64,000 nucleotides of DNA from Palleronia caenipelagi (GCF_007004065.1 NZ_VFSV01000006.1:100971-164970), one strand, 5' to 3'. Positions 8,338-18,489 are shown, numbered from the stretch's first letter. The notes: a model not told the origin generated them from the letters alone. Numbers and translations are program-made.

Positions 8338-8880
8338 ATGAGCCGTATCGACGACAGCCGCGACTTCCTGCCCTGCCGGATCGCCGTTCTGACGGTCAGC
8401 GACAGCCGCAGTCTGGACGAGGACCGTTCCGGCGACACGCTGGTGGATCGGCTCACCGATGCCGGTCACCATCTGGCGGCGCGCGAGATTGTCACCGACG
8501 AACGGGCCGAAATCGCGGATCAGCTCCGCCGCTGGTGCGCCGACCCGGAGGTGGACGTGATCCTGACCACGGGAGGCACCGGGCTGACGGGCCGCGATGT
8601 CACAGTCGAGGCCCACAGGGATGTCTATGAGAAGGAAATCGAGGCCTTCGGCACGGTCTTCACCCACGTCTCGCTGGCCAAGATCGGCACCTCCGCCGTC
8701 CAGAGCCGGACCTGTGGCGGGGTGGCGCAGGGCACCTATCTCTTTGCCCTGCCCGGCTCGCCCTCGGCCTGCCGCGATGCGTGGGACGAGATCCTGCGCT
8801 GGCAGCTCGATTACCGTCACCGCCCGTGCAATTTCGTCGAGATCATGCCCCGGCTCGACGAACACCTGCGGCGCAAGTAA
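8338..8880 (+). CDS. moaB: molybdenum cofactor biosynthesis protein MoaB
   Basis: A 180-residue MoaB/MogA-type protein that adenylylates molybdopterin before metal insertion. Key motifs are TVSDSRSLDEDRSGD, the nucleotide-binding TTGGTGLTGRDVT and the GSPSACRDAW loop near the C-terminus. Its length and lone-domain architecture match MoaB rather than MoeA. Start supported by a GAGAGGA motif. No other moa or mog genes are in the window, so its partners sit elsewhere. Confidence 0.92.
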   Translation: MSRIDDSRDFLPCRIAVLTVSDSRSLDEDRSGDTLVDRLTDAGHHLAAREIVTDERAEIADQLRRWCADPEVDVILTTGGTGLTGRDVTVEAHRDVYEKEIEAFGTVFTHVSLAKIGTSAVQSRTCGGVAQGTYLFALPGSPSACRDAWDEILRWQLDYRHRPCNFVEIMPRLDEHLRRK

Positions 8881-8976
8881 CCCCGCCCCGCGACCGATGG
8901 TCCGCTCACGCAGGCGTGGATTGTTGCGGCGCCGAACCGGGTTATATCTGACGCAGACAAGGAGGCCCCGCCGCCC

Positions 8977-10443
8977 ATGCGTTTCCTGACCCGTGCCCTG
9001 ATCGGCCTGTTCCTCGCGTCGCTCACGCTGGGGCTGCTGGCCACGGGCGGCATCGTGCTGAAATCGGCACTGGATGAGCGCGCCGCGCGGGAGCCCGGCG
9101 GCCGTCCGCCCTCGGAACAGGTCTATGCCGCAGCCGTCCTCACACTCACGCCCGAGACGATCACCCCGGTGCTGGAGACCTTTGGCGAAGTCATCGCCCG
9201 CCGTGAACTGGAACTCCGCGCCACCCGGGCCGGACGGCTCATCGGCATCGGCGAAGGGGTCGGCGAAGGGGCGCAGGTCACGGCGGGGCAGCTTCTGTTC
9301 GAACTGGACCCGGCGGATGCGGAAACGGATCTGGCGCTGGCGCGGACGGATCTGCGCGACGCGGAAGCCGAGCTGGAGGACGCCGAACGCGCGGTGACGC
9401 TGGCCGGCGATGACCTCGCCGCAGCGGAGGCGCAGGCCGAGTTGCGGGGTCGCGCGCTGGAACGGCAGAAGGACCTGCAACAGCGCGGCGTCGGCACCTC
9501 GGCAGCGACCGAGGAGGCAGAGCTGCTGGCCGCCTCCGCCCGCCAGCAGGTCCTCTCCCGGCGGCAGTCCGAAGCCCTCGCGCTGGCGCGGTTCAACCAG
9601 GCCAAAACCGGGCTGGAGCGCCGCCGGATCGCGCTCCGTGAGGCGGAACGCACCCTCGACGACACCCGCATCACAGCCGCGTTTGACGGTGTGATCTCCG
9701 ACATGACCGCTACGGAGGGCGGGCTGGTGGCGCAGAACGAGAGGCTGGCCACCCTGCTCGATCCCGACGCGCTGGAACTGGAATTCCGCGTCGCCACCTC
9801 CGATTACGTGCGCCTCATCGACGATCTGGGCGCCATCGCCGCCGAAACCGCCCTCGTCAGCCTTGAGGTGGGGGGCTACACGCTCAGCTCCCCCGCCACC
9901 ATCACCCGCCTCGCCGCCGCCGTGACCGCGGGCGAGAGCGGGCGGCGGCTCTATGCGCGGATCGAGACACCCGAGGGCTTTCTGCCCGGTGATTTCGCCC
10001 GGCTCAGCGTCAACGAACCACCCCTCGAAAACGTCGTCCGCGTGCCCGCCACCGCCGTGGACAGCGCCGGAACGGTGCTGGTTCTGGGCGAGGAGGACCG
10101 GCTGGAGCGCGCGACCGTCGCGGTGCTGCGGTCGCAGGGCGATGACCTCCTGATCCGCGCACCGGAACTGACCGGGCGCAGCATCGTGGCCGAGCGGGTC
10201 CCGCGTCTCGGGCCGGGGATCAAGATCCGTCCCCTGCGCCAGAGCGCGGCAGGCGACCCCGTGGCCGAGGCGCCCGAGATGCTCGACCTCAGCCCCGAGC
10301 GCCGCGCCGAACTGATCGCCATCGTTGAGGGCAATGCGCGGATGCCCGAGGCGGCCAAGGAGCGGGTCCTCGCACGCCTGAAAAGCGGCGATCAGGTCCC
10401 CGCCGGCATGGTGGCGCGCATCGAAGGCGGACGGGGCGGATGA
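8977..10443 (+). CDS. RND efflux periplasmic adaptor (membrane fusion) subunit
   Basis: A 488-residue HlyD/AcrA-type adaptor. An N-terminal hydrophobic segment (about residues 5-28) anchors it in the inner membrane. A lipoyl/barrel-sandwich half-motif follows (LIGIGEGVGEGAQVTAGQLLFELDPADAE), then a long charged coiled-coil hairpin rich in Ala, Glu and Arg (about 115-225), the second half-motif (DGVISDMTATEGGLVAQN) and a beta-barrel. The last 50 residues form an unusual helical tail ending in GMVARIEGGRGG. It overlaps the pump gene by 4 bp (ATGA), so the two are translated together. No outer-membrane channel gene is adjacent. Confidence 0.9.
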   Translation: MRFLTRALIGLFLASLTLGLLATGGIVLKSALDERAAREPGGRPPSEQVYAAAVLTLTPETITPVLETFGEVIARRELELRATRAGRLIGIGEGVGEGAQVTAGQLLFELDPADAETDLALARTDLRDAEAELEDAERAVTLAGDDLAAAEAQAELRGRALERQKDLQQRGVGTSAATEEAELLAASARQQVLSRRQSEALALARFNQAKTGLERRRIALREAERTLDDTRITAAFDGVISDMTATEGGLVAQNERLATLLDPDALELEFRVATSDYVRLIDDLGAIAAETALVSLEVGGYTLSSPATITRLAAAVTAGESGRRLYARIETPEGFLPGDFARLSVNEPPLENVVRVPATAVDSAGTVLVLGEEDRLERATVAVLRSQGDDLLIRAPELTGRSIVAERVPRLGPGIKIRPLRQSAAGDPVAEAPEMLDLSPERRAELIAIVEGNARMPEAAKERVLARLKSGDQVPAGMVARIEGGRGG

Positions 10444-13400
10444 GACCGCTGTCGCCCATCGGCGGGATCCTGTCCTACTTCACCCGCCACGCGACCGCCG
10501 CCAATCTCCTGCTGGCAATCATGCTGACGCTGGGCCTCGTGGCGCTGCCGAAGATGCGGGCGCAGTTTTTCCCCGACATCATCTCCGACGACATCGACAT
10601 CTCCGTGGGCTGGGACGGCGCCGGGGCCGAAGCGGTGGACGAAGCGATCCTGTCCGTCCTCGGCCCCGCGCTCCTGACCGTCGAGGGTGTCACCGGATCG
10701 TCGTCGCGGGCCAGCGAAGGGCGCGCCAGCATCGAGCTGGAATTCGAGCCGGACTGGGACATGGCGCGGGCGTTTTCCGATGTGGAAACCGTGCTGCAAG
10801 GCCTCTCCGACCTGCCCGACGCCGCAGAGGACCCGGAGGTCTCGCGCAGCAACTGGCGCGACCGGGTGACCGATGTGGTCATCACAGCTCCGCTCGACGT
10901 GGCGCAGCTGGGGCGGGTTGCCGACGAATTCGTGCAGGCCCTGTTTCAGGCCGGGGTGACGCGGACCACCATTCAGGGCATCGCCGCGCCGGAAACGCTG
11001 GTCGAAGTGCCCGCGCTGGCGCTCCTGCAATATGGCGTCACCATGGCCGAGATCGCCGCCGCCATCGCCGCCGAAGCGGACGCGGCCCCGTCCGGCGATC
11101 TGGGCAGCACCGCCCGCATCCGTTCCGGCACCGAGCGGCGCAGCCCCGACGAGCTGGCCGGGATCGTTCTGCGCGCCGATGGCGGTGGAGCCCCCCTGAC
11201 CATCGGGGATGTGGCGGACATCCGGGTGCTCGGCCCCGACCGGGTGCGCGCCTATTTCGTCGGCGACAACCCGGCTGTGTCGATCCGCGTGGACCGCTCC
11301 GATCAGGGTGACGCCATCGCCCTGCAACGCACCGTGGAGGACGTCGCCGCGCGGCTGGAGCCTTCCCTGCCCGCCGGGACCAGCATCGACCTGATCCGGG
11401 GCCGCGCCGAGTATATCTCGGGCCGTCTGGAGATCCTGATCGACAACGGCCTCCTGGGTCTCGGTCTGGTGGTGACGCTGCTGTACCTGTTTCTGAACGC
11501 CCGCATCGCCTTCTGGGTGGCCGCAGGGATCCCCGTGGCCATGACCGCCGCCATCGCGCTCATGTATGCCTTCGGAATCACGCTGAACATGATCTCGCTG
11601 TTCGCGCTGATCATTACGCTCGGCATCGTGGTCGATGACGCCATCGTGGTAGGCGAACACGCCGATTTCCGTGCCCGGCGGCTGGGCGAAGATCCCACCA
11701 CCGCCGCCGAAACCGCCGCCCGCCGCATGTTCGCGCCGGTGTTTTCGGCCACCATCACCACCGTCATCGCCTTCTTCGGACTGACCGCCATCGGCGGGGT
11801 GTTCGGCACGCTGATCGCGGATATCCCGTTCACTGTGATCGTGGTGCTGCTGGCGAGCCTCGTGGAGTGCTTCCTGATCCTGCCCAACCACATGCGCCAC
11901 GCGCTGGTGCACACGGCCAGGGAACACTGGTACGACGCGCCCTCCCGCGCCGTGAACCGGGGCTTCCGGTGGCTGCGCGAGCGCGCCTTCCGCCCCCTGA
12001 TGCGCGTCGTCTGTGTGGCGCGCTATCCTGTGCTCGCGGGCGTGGTCGTTCTCCTCCTGTCGCAGATCGCGCTGTTTCTGTCGGGGGACGTGCAGTGGCG
12101 GTTCTTCAACGCGCCGGAGCGCAGCTCCGTCACCGGCAATTTCGCCATGCGCAGCGGTGCCACCCGCGACGACACCATGGAGCAGCTCCGCCTGATCCAG
12201 ACCGCCCTCACCGAGATCGGCGCGGAATATGCCGAAGAACACGGCGCCAACCCCATCGCCTATGCGCTGGCCGAGCTGGGCGGCAATACAGGGCGCGGGC
12301 TGTCCGGCGCCGATAATATCGACCCCGACCTCCTGGGCGCCATCTCCATCGAGCTGATCGACCCCGACCTGCGCCCCTATTCCAGCTTTGCCTTCGTGGG
12401 CGACCTTCAGGACCGCGTTGCCCGCCATCCCCGCCTGCAAGAGCTGAGCTTCCGCGGCTGGCGCTCCGGTCCCGGCGGCAGCGCCATCGACATCCGCCTG
12501 TCGGGCGCGGAAACCCGCATTCTGAAGGACGCCGCCGAAACGCTCAAATCCGAGATCAGTGCCTTTGGCGAGGTATCCGGCGTCGAGGACAGCCTCTCCT
12601 ATGACAAGCAGGAATTCGTCCTCGAACTGACCCCGCGGGGCGAGGCGCTGGGCTTTACCATCGACGAGATCGGACGGCTCCTGCGCGACTGGCTCTCGGG
12701 GATCGAGGCCGCCACCTATCCCGAGGGCAACCGCTCCGCCACGATCCGCGTCATCGCCCCCGAAGACGAGGTGACCGCCGACTTCCTCAGCCGTGCCATC
12801 CTGCCCACCGAAGACGGCAAATTCGCCCCGCTCGCCGATCTGGTGGAGATCACGGTTCTGGACGGCTTCTCCACCGTGCAGCGCGAGGACGGGCTACGGG
12901 TGGTCACGGTGATCGGCGATCTGGACAGCTCCGACGCCGCCCGCGCTGCTGACATCACCACGCAGATCGCCGAAGAGATCCTGCCCCGCCTTTCAGAGAC
13001 CTACGGCGTCACCACCGAAATGGCGGGACTGAACGCCGAGGAGAAAGCCTTCCTCAACGACGCCCTGATCGGGTTCCTCCTGTGCCTGCTCGGGATTTAC
13101 CTGACCCTGGCGTGGATCTTCGCAAGCTGGACCCGGCCCGCCGTGGTGATGGCCGTGATTCCCTTCGGCCTCATCGGGGCGATCTGGGGCCATTTCATCT
13201 GGGACGTACCCCTGTCCATGTTCTCGGTCGTGGGCCTGATCGGCATGACGGGAATCATCATCAACGATTCGATCGTTCTCGTCACCACAGTGGACGAATA
13301 CGCCGAAGCGCGCGGCATCCGCCCGGCAATCATCGACGCCGCCTGCGACCGCTTGCGCCCGGTGCTCCTGACCACGCTGACCACGGTGCTGGGCCTCGCG

Positions 13401-13799
13401 CCGCTGCTTTATGAACAATCGAGTCAGGCGCAATTCCTCCGCCCTACGGTGATCACGCTGGTCTACGGTCTGGGCTTCGGCGTGGTGCTGGTGCTCCTCG
13501 TCGTCCCCGCGCTGCTGGCCGCCCAGGAAGACGTGGGCCGCGCCTTTAAAGCGCTCCGCCGGGGCCTCAGACCCCGCGCCGGTACGGCCCGCACAGCGAT
13601 TCTGCTCGCCGGTCTCGGCATCGCCGCCGCCTTTGCCGCCACCGTCGGATCGCTGGCCGTCACCGGAGCGATGGCAGGTCCGTTAGCGGCCCTTGGCCCC
13701 GGACCCTTTACGGCCTTCGGGGTCTTCACCGTGATCGCCCTCACCGCCTGCGTCACGGCGCCGCTAGTACTTTCGAGATCTTGCTCCAAGCGAAACTGA
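10440..13799 (+). CDS. RND efflux transporter permease subunit
   Basis: A 1119-residue AcrB/HAE1-type proton-driven exporter, working with the adaptor just upstream. Transmembrane helix 1 starts near residue 18; two large periplasmic loops follow helices 1 and 7. The TM4 proton-relay pair is seen in GIVVDDAIVVGE, and the TM10 region in TGIIINDSIVLV. Residues after TM12 do not end in the usual short tail: two more hydrophobic stretches follow (AILLAGLGIAAAFAATVGSL and AFGVFTVIALTACVTAPLVL). The substrate is unknown. It is 46 bp upstream of a Hint-domain gene across an AT-rich gap. Confidence 0.93.
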   Translation: MRPLSPIGGILSYFTRHATAANLLLAIMLTLGLVALPKMRAQFFPDIISDDIDISVGWDGAGAEAVDEAILSVLGPALLTVEGVTGSSSRASEGRASIELEFEPDWDMARAFSDVETVLQGLSDLPDAAEDPEVSRSNWRDRVTDVVITAPLDVAQLGRVADEFVQALFQAGVTRTTIQGIAAPETLVEVPALALLQYGVTMAEIAAAIAAEADAAPSGDLGSTARIRSGTERRSPDELAGIVLRADGGGAPLTIGDVADIRVLGPDRVRAYFVGDNPAVSIRVDRSDQGDAIALQRTVEDVAARLEPSLPAGTSIDLIRGRAEYISGRLEILIDNGLLGLGLVVTLLYLFLNARIAFWVAAGIPVAMTAAIALMYAFGITLNMISLFALIITLGIVVDDAIVVGEHADFRARRLGEDPTTAAETAARRMFAPVFSATITTVIAFFGLTAIGGVFGTLIADIPFTVIVVLLASLVECFLILPNHMRHALVHTAREHWYDAPSRAVNRGFRWLRERAFRPLMRVVCVARYPVLAGVVVLLLSQIALFLSGDVQWRFFNAPERSSVTGNFAMRSGATRDDTMEQLRLIQTALTEIGAEYAEEHGANPIAYALAELGGNTGRGLSGADNIDPDLLGAISIELIDPDLRPYSSFAFVGDLQDRVARHPRLQELSFRGWRSGPGGSAIDIRLSGAETRILKDAAETLKSEISAFGEVSGVEDSLSYDKQEFVLELTPRGEALGFTIDEIGRLLRDWLSGIEAATYPEGNRSATIRVIAPEDEVTADFLSRAILPTEDGKFAPLADLVEITVLDGFSTVQREDGLRVVTVIGDLDSSDAARAADITTQIAEEILPRLSETYGVTTEMAGLNAEEKAFLNDALIGFLLCLLGIYLTLAWIFASWTRPAVVMAVIPFGLIGAIWGHFIWDVPLSMFSVVGLIGMTGIIINDSIVLVTTVDEYAEARGIRPAIIDAACDRLRPVLLTTLTTVLGLAPLLYEQSSQAQFLRPTVITLVYGLGFGVVLVLLVVPALLAAQEDVGRAFKALRRGLRPRAGTARTAILLAGLGIAAAFAATVGSLAVTGAMAGPLAALGPGPFTAFGVFTVIALTACVTAPLVLSRSCSKRN

Positions 13800-13845
13800 C
13801 AACTAGAGGTGTAAAAAATATAAGAAAATCATCAATGGTACACGC

Positions 13846-14925
13846 ATGGCGACCTACACGCTGAATAACCTGTACAGAGCAAACCAGCTCACCGGCTCAG
13901 GCCTTGTGGCTCAGGGCGGGGTGACAAGTGACGGGGCCTTATTTGAATTTACCTACAACGGTGGCGCGGCGCAGACCACGACGGTTCTGGATATCGATCC
14001 GTCCCCCAAGGACTTCCAGCTCAACGACGCGCCCCAAACCTCGGTCAATGTAAACAACCAGAAAATTCAGTCTCCCATTGTCCATGAGGTCACGACCTAC
14101 AACTCCGGGACGAACCTGAACGCCGAGGCGGTTTATGATATCGAGATTGACCGTGGCGGCACGATCATCACTGCGACGCTCCATGCGCTGAACCTCGGTT
14201 CGACGGCCTTCCCGCGTGAGTTCATCTACTATACCAGTGAGACGCTGCAGGACGGCGACGTCATCACGTATACGCGGACAGCCAACATCGACGGGACGAT
14301 TTTTATCTGCTTCGTCGCGGGGACTATGATTGAGACCAAGGCGGGCCTGAAGCCGGTGGAAACGCTTGAGACAGGCGATCTGGTTTTGACCAAGGACAAC
14401 GGCTGGAAGCCCGTTCAGTGGATTGGCAAAAAGACGGTCCCCCTGCGCAACGGGATCAACGCGGAACGCGCCTATCCTGTCCGGATCAAGGCCGGAGCCC
14501 TTGGCGGGGACCTGCCGGAGCGGGATCTCTACGTCTCCCAACAGCACCGCGTCCTCGTGAAGTCCAAAGTGGCGGAACGGATGACGGGCAGTACGGAAAT
14601 CCTCGTCCCGGCCAAGAAACTGGTCGGCATGGACGGCATCGATCTGGTGACAGACTGCGACGAAGTGACATACGTGCACTTCCTGCTCGACCAGCACGAA
14701 ATCGTTTACGCGAACGGCGCCGAGGCGGAATCCCTGTTCACCGGCCCGGAAGCGCTGAAAGCGGTGTCGAGAAAGGCCAGGGAGGAAATCCTGGAACTGT
14801 TCCCGGAGTTGACGGAAATGATGTCCACCACGCGCGTCGGGGTCCGGGACATCCCCTCGGGCAAGATTGCGAAAAAGCTGGTCGACCGAATCAAGTCGAA
14901 CAATCGGGCTCTGTACGAGGTCTGA
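13846..14925 (+). CDS. Hint-domain-containing protein
   Basis: A 359-residue protein with two parts. Residues 1-150 are beta-rich and of unknown function, perhaps a structural or secreted domain. From C155 a Hint (hedgehog/intein) domain begins: CFVAGTMIETKAGLKPVETL, GDLVLTKDNGWKPVQWIGK, then a His in SQQHRVLVKS and DEVTYVHFLLDQHEIVYANG. Hint modules can cut or splice the chain at their first Cys. Proteins of this kind are common in Rhodobacterales, often as type I-secreted or self-processing surface proteins; no signal peptide is seen. The upstream 45 bp are very AT-rich, and a strong terminator follows. Confidence 0.85.
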   Translation: MATYTLNNLYRANQLTGSGLVAQGGVTSDGALFEFTYNGGAAQTTTVLDIDPSPKDFQLNDAPQTSVNVNNQKIQSPIVHEVTTYNSGTNLNAEAVYDIEIDRGGTIITATLHALNLGSTAFPREFIYYTSETLQDGDVITYTRTANIDGTIFICFVAGTMIETKAGLKPVETLETGDLVLTKDNGWKPVQWIGKKTVPLRNGINAERAYPVRIKAGALGGDLPERDLYVSQQHRVLVKSKVAERMTGSTEILVPAKKLVGMDGIDLVTDCDEVTYVHFLLDQHEIVYANGAEAESLFTGPEALKAVSRKAREEILELFPELTEMMSTTRVGVRDIPSGKIAKKLVDRIKSNNRALYEV

Positions 14926-14974
14926 GCGCGGCCTCAACGCCCCCGGTTTCCGCCCCACGACGGAGACTTGGGCG

Positions 14975-15040
14975 TTCCGTACAAAATCGGGGATGGAATT
15001 GCCAAATGGCGTACATTTCCGATGGCGAAAATATACGGAA
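14975..15040 (+). ncRNA. candidate structured RNA or folded 3' UTR before a terminator
   Basis: The gap after the Hint gene can fold into nested stems: TTCCGTA (14975-14981) with TACGGAA (15034-15040), ATCGG (14986-14990) with CCGAT (15019-15023), and a small GCC-AAAT-GGC hairpin inside. A rho-independent terminator follows at once. This could be a separate small RNA or the folded tail of the Hint mRNA. Base pairing is seen; expression is unknown. Confidence 0.3.
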
Positions 15041-15067
15041 CCGCCCCATGAGGGGCGGTTTTTTTGT
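15039..15067 (+). terminator. rho-independent terminator after the Hint gene
   Basis: A stem AACCGCCCC / GGGGCGGTT with a 4-nt loop runs into a row of T residues at 15059-15065. It sits between the Hint gene and the convergent ferredoxin gene and points along the plus strand. Confidence 0.88.
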
Positions 15068-15071
15068 GAGT

Positions 15072-15494
<423 letters not shown>

Positions 15495-16949
15495 TCACTC
15501 GCCCACGGGCAAGGCGACAAAGCGCGGGTCTTCGCCACGACGGATCAGCAGGAGCACGGTCTTGCGCCCGGCCTCGCGGGCCTCCTCAACCTGCGCATCA
15601 AGATCCTCCAGAGACGCAACCCGCTGCTGACCGGCCTCGTAGATCACATCACCGGGTCGAATGCCCTTTTGATAGGCGTCGCTGTCTTCGGCCACGTCGA
15701 GGACCGCCAGACCAGAGGCATCGCCGTCGAGACCCAGCTGCTCACGCAATTCGTCGTCGAGGCCACGCAGGGTGACGCCCAGCACATCGCGCTCAGGCTC
15801 TTCCTCCGGCATGTCCTTCGACAGCGAAGCGGGTACCGCCTCGGCCTCTTCACGGCGGCCAAGGGTCACCTGCAGATCCTCGGTGTCGCCGTCCCGCCAG
15901 ACGGTCACGTCAACCTTTTGGCCCACGGGCGCATCGCCCACGCGACGCACCAGATCCCGGGTATCCTCGATCTCGGACCCGTCAAAGGAGAGGATCACGT
16001 CGCCTGCCTTCATGCCTGCCTCAGCCGCCGGACCTTCGGGAACGTCGGTGACAAGCGCGCCTGTGGCCGATGCCAGACCGATGGATTCCGCAATGTCATC
16101 CGTGACATCCTGAATGCGCACGCCGAGCCAGCCGCGCCGGGTCTCGCCGAATTCCTTGAGCTGATCGACCACATTGGCAACCACGTTCGACGACATGGCA
16201 AACCCGATCCCGATGGAGCCGCCATTGGGCGACAGGATCGCGGTGTTCACCCCAATCACTTCCCCGTCCATGTTGAACAGCGGACCGCCGGAGTTGCCAC
16301 GGTTGATCGCGGCATCGGTCTGGATGTAGTCGTCATAGGTGCCCGACAGCTCGCGATTGCGGGCCGAGACGATCCCGGCGGACACGGAGAAACCCTGCCC
16401 CAGCGGGTTGCCCATGGCCATCACCCAGTCGCCCACGGAGGCGTCGTCCGAGTCGCCGAAAGGCACGGGCTTGAGAGGCGCGTCGCTCTCGACCTTCAGC
16501 AGCGCGATGTCTGTCTTGGGGTCGGTGCCAACGACCTTGGCGGGCAGAACCTCACCGTTGAAGAACTCGATGTCGATCTCATCGGCGCCGTCGATCACGT
16601 GGTTGTTGGTCACGATGAAGCCGTCATCGGAGATCACAAAGCCCGAGCCCAGCGCCTCGGAGCGGCGAGGACGGTTGGGACCCTGATTGCGCTCCATGAA
16701 GTCGCGAAAAAAATCCTCGAAGGGCGAGCCTTCGGGCACGATCGGACCGGGGCCAGAACGGGCGGAAACCGTGGTGGCGGTGGTGATGTTCACCACAGAA
16801 TCGCTGATCTTCTCCGCCAGAGGTGCGAACGAGTCAGGCGCCGCAGCCACGGCTTCATAGGCCGGGACAAGGGCCAGAGCGGTGCCGAGCATCAGCGCCC
16901 CGGTCAGGTTCCTCAGGCCGCCAAAGGACGATTGTTTAAAGCTGTTCAC
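15495..16949 (-). CDS. Do/DegP-family periplasmic serine protease
   Basis: A 484-residue HtrA-type protease. An N-terminal signal peptide (GALMLGTALALVPAYEAVAA) exports it. The trypsin-like domain holds the triad His in TNNHVIDGADE, Asp in PKTDIALLKVE and Ser in NRGNSGGPLFN; two PDZ domains follow, the first with RRGWLGVRIQDV, the second with VLGVTLRGL. These proteins degrade or chaperone misfolded envelope proteins. I choose the GTG at 16949 because AAGGAGA lies 6 bp upstream and MNSFKQ precedes the signal peptide; the longer frame has no family match. It lies downstream of hflKC and a MATE gene, a region for membrane quality control. Confidence 0.9.
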   Translation of the reverse strand: MNSFKQSSFGGLRNLTGALMLGTALALVPAYEAVAAAPDSFAPLAEKISDSVVNITTATTVSARSGPGPIVPEGSPFEDFFRDFMERNQGPNRPRRSEALGSGFVISDDGFIVTNNHVIDGADEIDIEFFNGEVLPAKVVGTDPKTDIALLKVESDAPLKPVPFGDSDDASVGDWVMAMGNPLGQGFSVSAGIVSARNRELSGTYDDYIQTDAAINRGNSGGPLFNMDGEVIGVNTAILSPNGGSIGIGFAMSSNVVANVVDQLKEFGETRRGWLGVRIQDVTDDIAESIGLASATGALVTDVPEGPAAEAGMKAGDVILSFDGSEIEDTRDLVRRVGDAPVGQKVDVTVWRDGDTEDLQVTLGRREEAEAVPASLSKDMPEEEPERDVLGVTLRGLDDELREQLGLDGDASGLAVLDVAEDSDAYQKGIRPGDVIYEAGQQRVASLEDLDAQVEEAREAGRKTVLLLIRRGEDPRFVALPVGE

Positions 16950-17088
16950 GTGTCTCTCCTTGGAATCAGAACTACGCGTCGCTGGCCGCCAAACCGGCCT
17001 GCTGCTTTTTCCAGATATGTTGCCTGAATGACAACACAAGCACCCGTGAGCCCTGTTCAACAGCAGGTGATTGGACTGAAACCAACCC

Positions 17089-18489
17089 TTAGCGGTTTCG
17101 ACCGGTAATAATCAGCAGGCGACGTTCCTTTTGGAACGGGTCAACTTCCTCGGCCTCTGCTGCCGCAGCAACCGGGTTGGCGGTGATACGTCGCAGCAAA
17201 ATGACCGATAGCAGGGCAAAGATCACGCCCCCCGCCGCTTGCCCGATCAGCACGCCCGGCGCACCGAGGAGCACCGCTCCCAATGCCGCGAGGGGCCATG
17301 TCCCCAGCGTGTGCCGCCCCCAGTTCACCACGGTGGAATAGAACGGAGAGCCCAGATTATTGAACCCCGCGTTGCCGACGAAGATCACCCCGTTAAAGAA
17401 CCACGTGAGCGCGATAGGGCCGCAAAACAGGTAAATGAGCGATCTGGACACCCCTTCAGCGTCGAAAATCCCGGCGATGGGCGCGCGCAGGAGGAACAGC
17501 ACCACCGAGACCACCAGCACATAGGCCCCGACAAAGAGGATCCCCGCGCGGATCGCAGCCCGGACCCGGTCGAAAAGCCCAGCGCCGAAATTCTGCCCGA
17601 TGATCGGCCCGATGGCGCCCGAGAGCGCAAAGACCACGGCAAAGGCCACCGGCGAGAGGCGCGAAATCACGGCCAGTCCGGCCACCGCATCGGTGCCGAA
17701 TTTCGCCATCTGCCGGGTGACGATGGCCATGCCCACGGGGGTCGCCACATTGGTCAGAACGGCGGGCAGCGCGATGGCAAAGATCGAGCGAAGCCGCGCC
17801 AGAATGTCGCGCGCCGACGGGATCGCAAAAGCGTCATAACGCCGGATCGCCGGGGCCAGCGTCATCACCGCCATGGCCACACGCGCGCAAACCGTGGCCC
17901 AGGCCGCGCCCTCCAGATCCAGCCCAAGGCCAAAGATGAACAACGGGTCAAGCGCGGCATTCACCGTGCCTCCCGCCACTGTGGCCAGCATTGAGCGGCG
18001 CGCGTCGCCATAGGCGCGCAGCACCGCGCCTCCCGCCATGGCAAGCCCCACGATCATCATCGAGGGCAGCACGATCCGCAGGTATTCTGCTGCGCGCAGG
18101 GCGACGTCTCCTTCGGCGCCCAACAGGGACAGAAGCTGCGGCAGGAACATCAGCGCGCCAATGGGTACGACGATACCGACCCCCACCACCAGCGCCGCCA
18201 CACCCGTGGCGTAGGATCGCGCGTCTTCGGCCTGCCCGCCGCCGACAGATCTGGCCACCAGCGAGCCAGCGGCAATAGAGAGGCCAATGTTGATCGCGCT
18301 GGTAAAAAACAGCAGCGTCGCCGCGTAGCCGACGGCAGCTGCCAGCGCGGTTTTGCCAAGCATCGAGATGAAAATCATGTCGATGAAATCCACCGCGAAC
18401 ATGGCCATCAGGCCGATGCTGGTGGTGAAGGACATGACAGAGACATGCCGCATCAGGCTGCCTGTCAGGAATACGGCACGGGTGGTCAT
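17089..18489 (-). CDS. MATE-family multidrug/metabolite exporter
   Basis: A 466-residue multi-pass membrane protein made of two MatE repeats, about twelve hydrophobic helices in all, with the family features GLSIAAGSLVARSVGGG in the first repeat and the matching GPIIGQNFGAG in the second. MATE carriers use Na+ or H+ gradients to expel cations, drugs or metabolites. The ATG at 18489 has GGAGG 6-7 bp upstream. It follows hflC by 91 bp on the same strand and ends 139 bp before the protease gene. The substrate cannot be told. Confidence 0.9.
   Translation of the reverse strand: MTTRAVFLTGSLMRHVSVMSFTTSIGLMAMFAVDFIDMIFISMLGKTALAAAVGYAATLLFFTSAINIGLSIAAGSLVARSVGGGQAEDARSYATGVAALVVGVGIVVPIGALMFLPQLLSLLGAEGDVALRAAEYLRIVLPSMMIVGLAMAGGAVLRAYGDARRSMLATVAGGTVNAALDPLFIFGLGLDLEGAAWATVCARVAMAVMTLAPAIRRYDAFAIPSARDILARLRSIFAIALPAVLTNVATPVGMAIVTRQMAKFGTDAVAGLAVISRLSPVAFAVVFALSGAIGPIIGQNFGAGLFDRVRAAIRAGILFVGAYVLVVSVVLFLLRAPIAGIFDAEGVSRSLIYLFCGPIALTWFFNGVIFVGNAGFNNLGSPFYSTVVNWGRHTLGTWPLAALGAVLLGAPGVLIGQAAGGVIFALLSVILLRRITANPVAAAAEAEEVDPFQKERRLLIITGRNR

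Noticed and set aside
10392..12440. 682-codon open frame on the minus strand
   Set aside because: It is an antisense shadow of the RND pump, rich in His, Gln and Asp repeats that come from GC-biased third positions; no start site or domain supports it.
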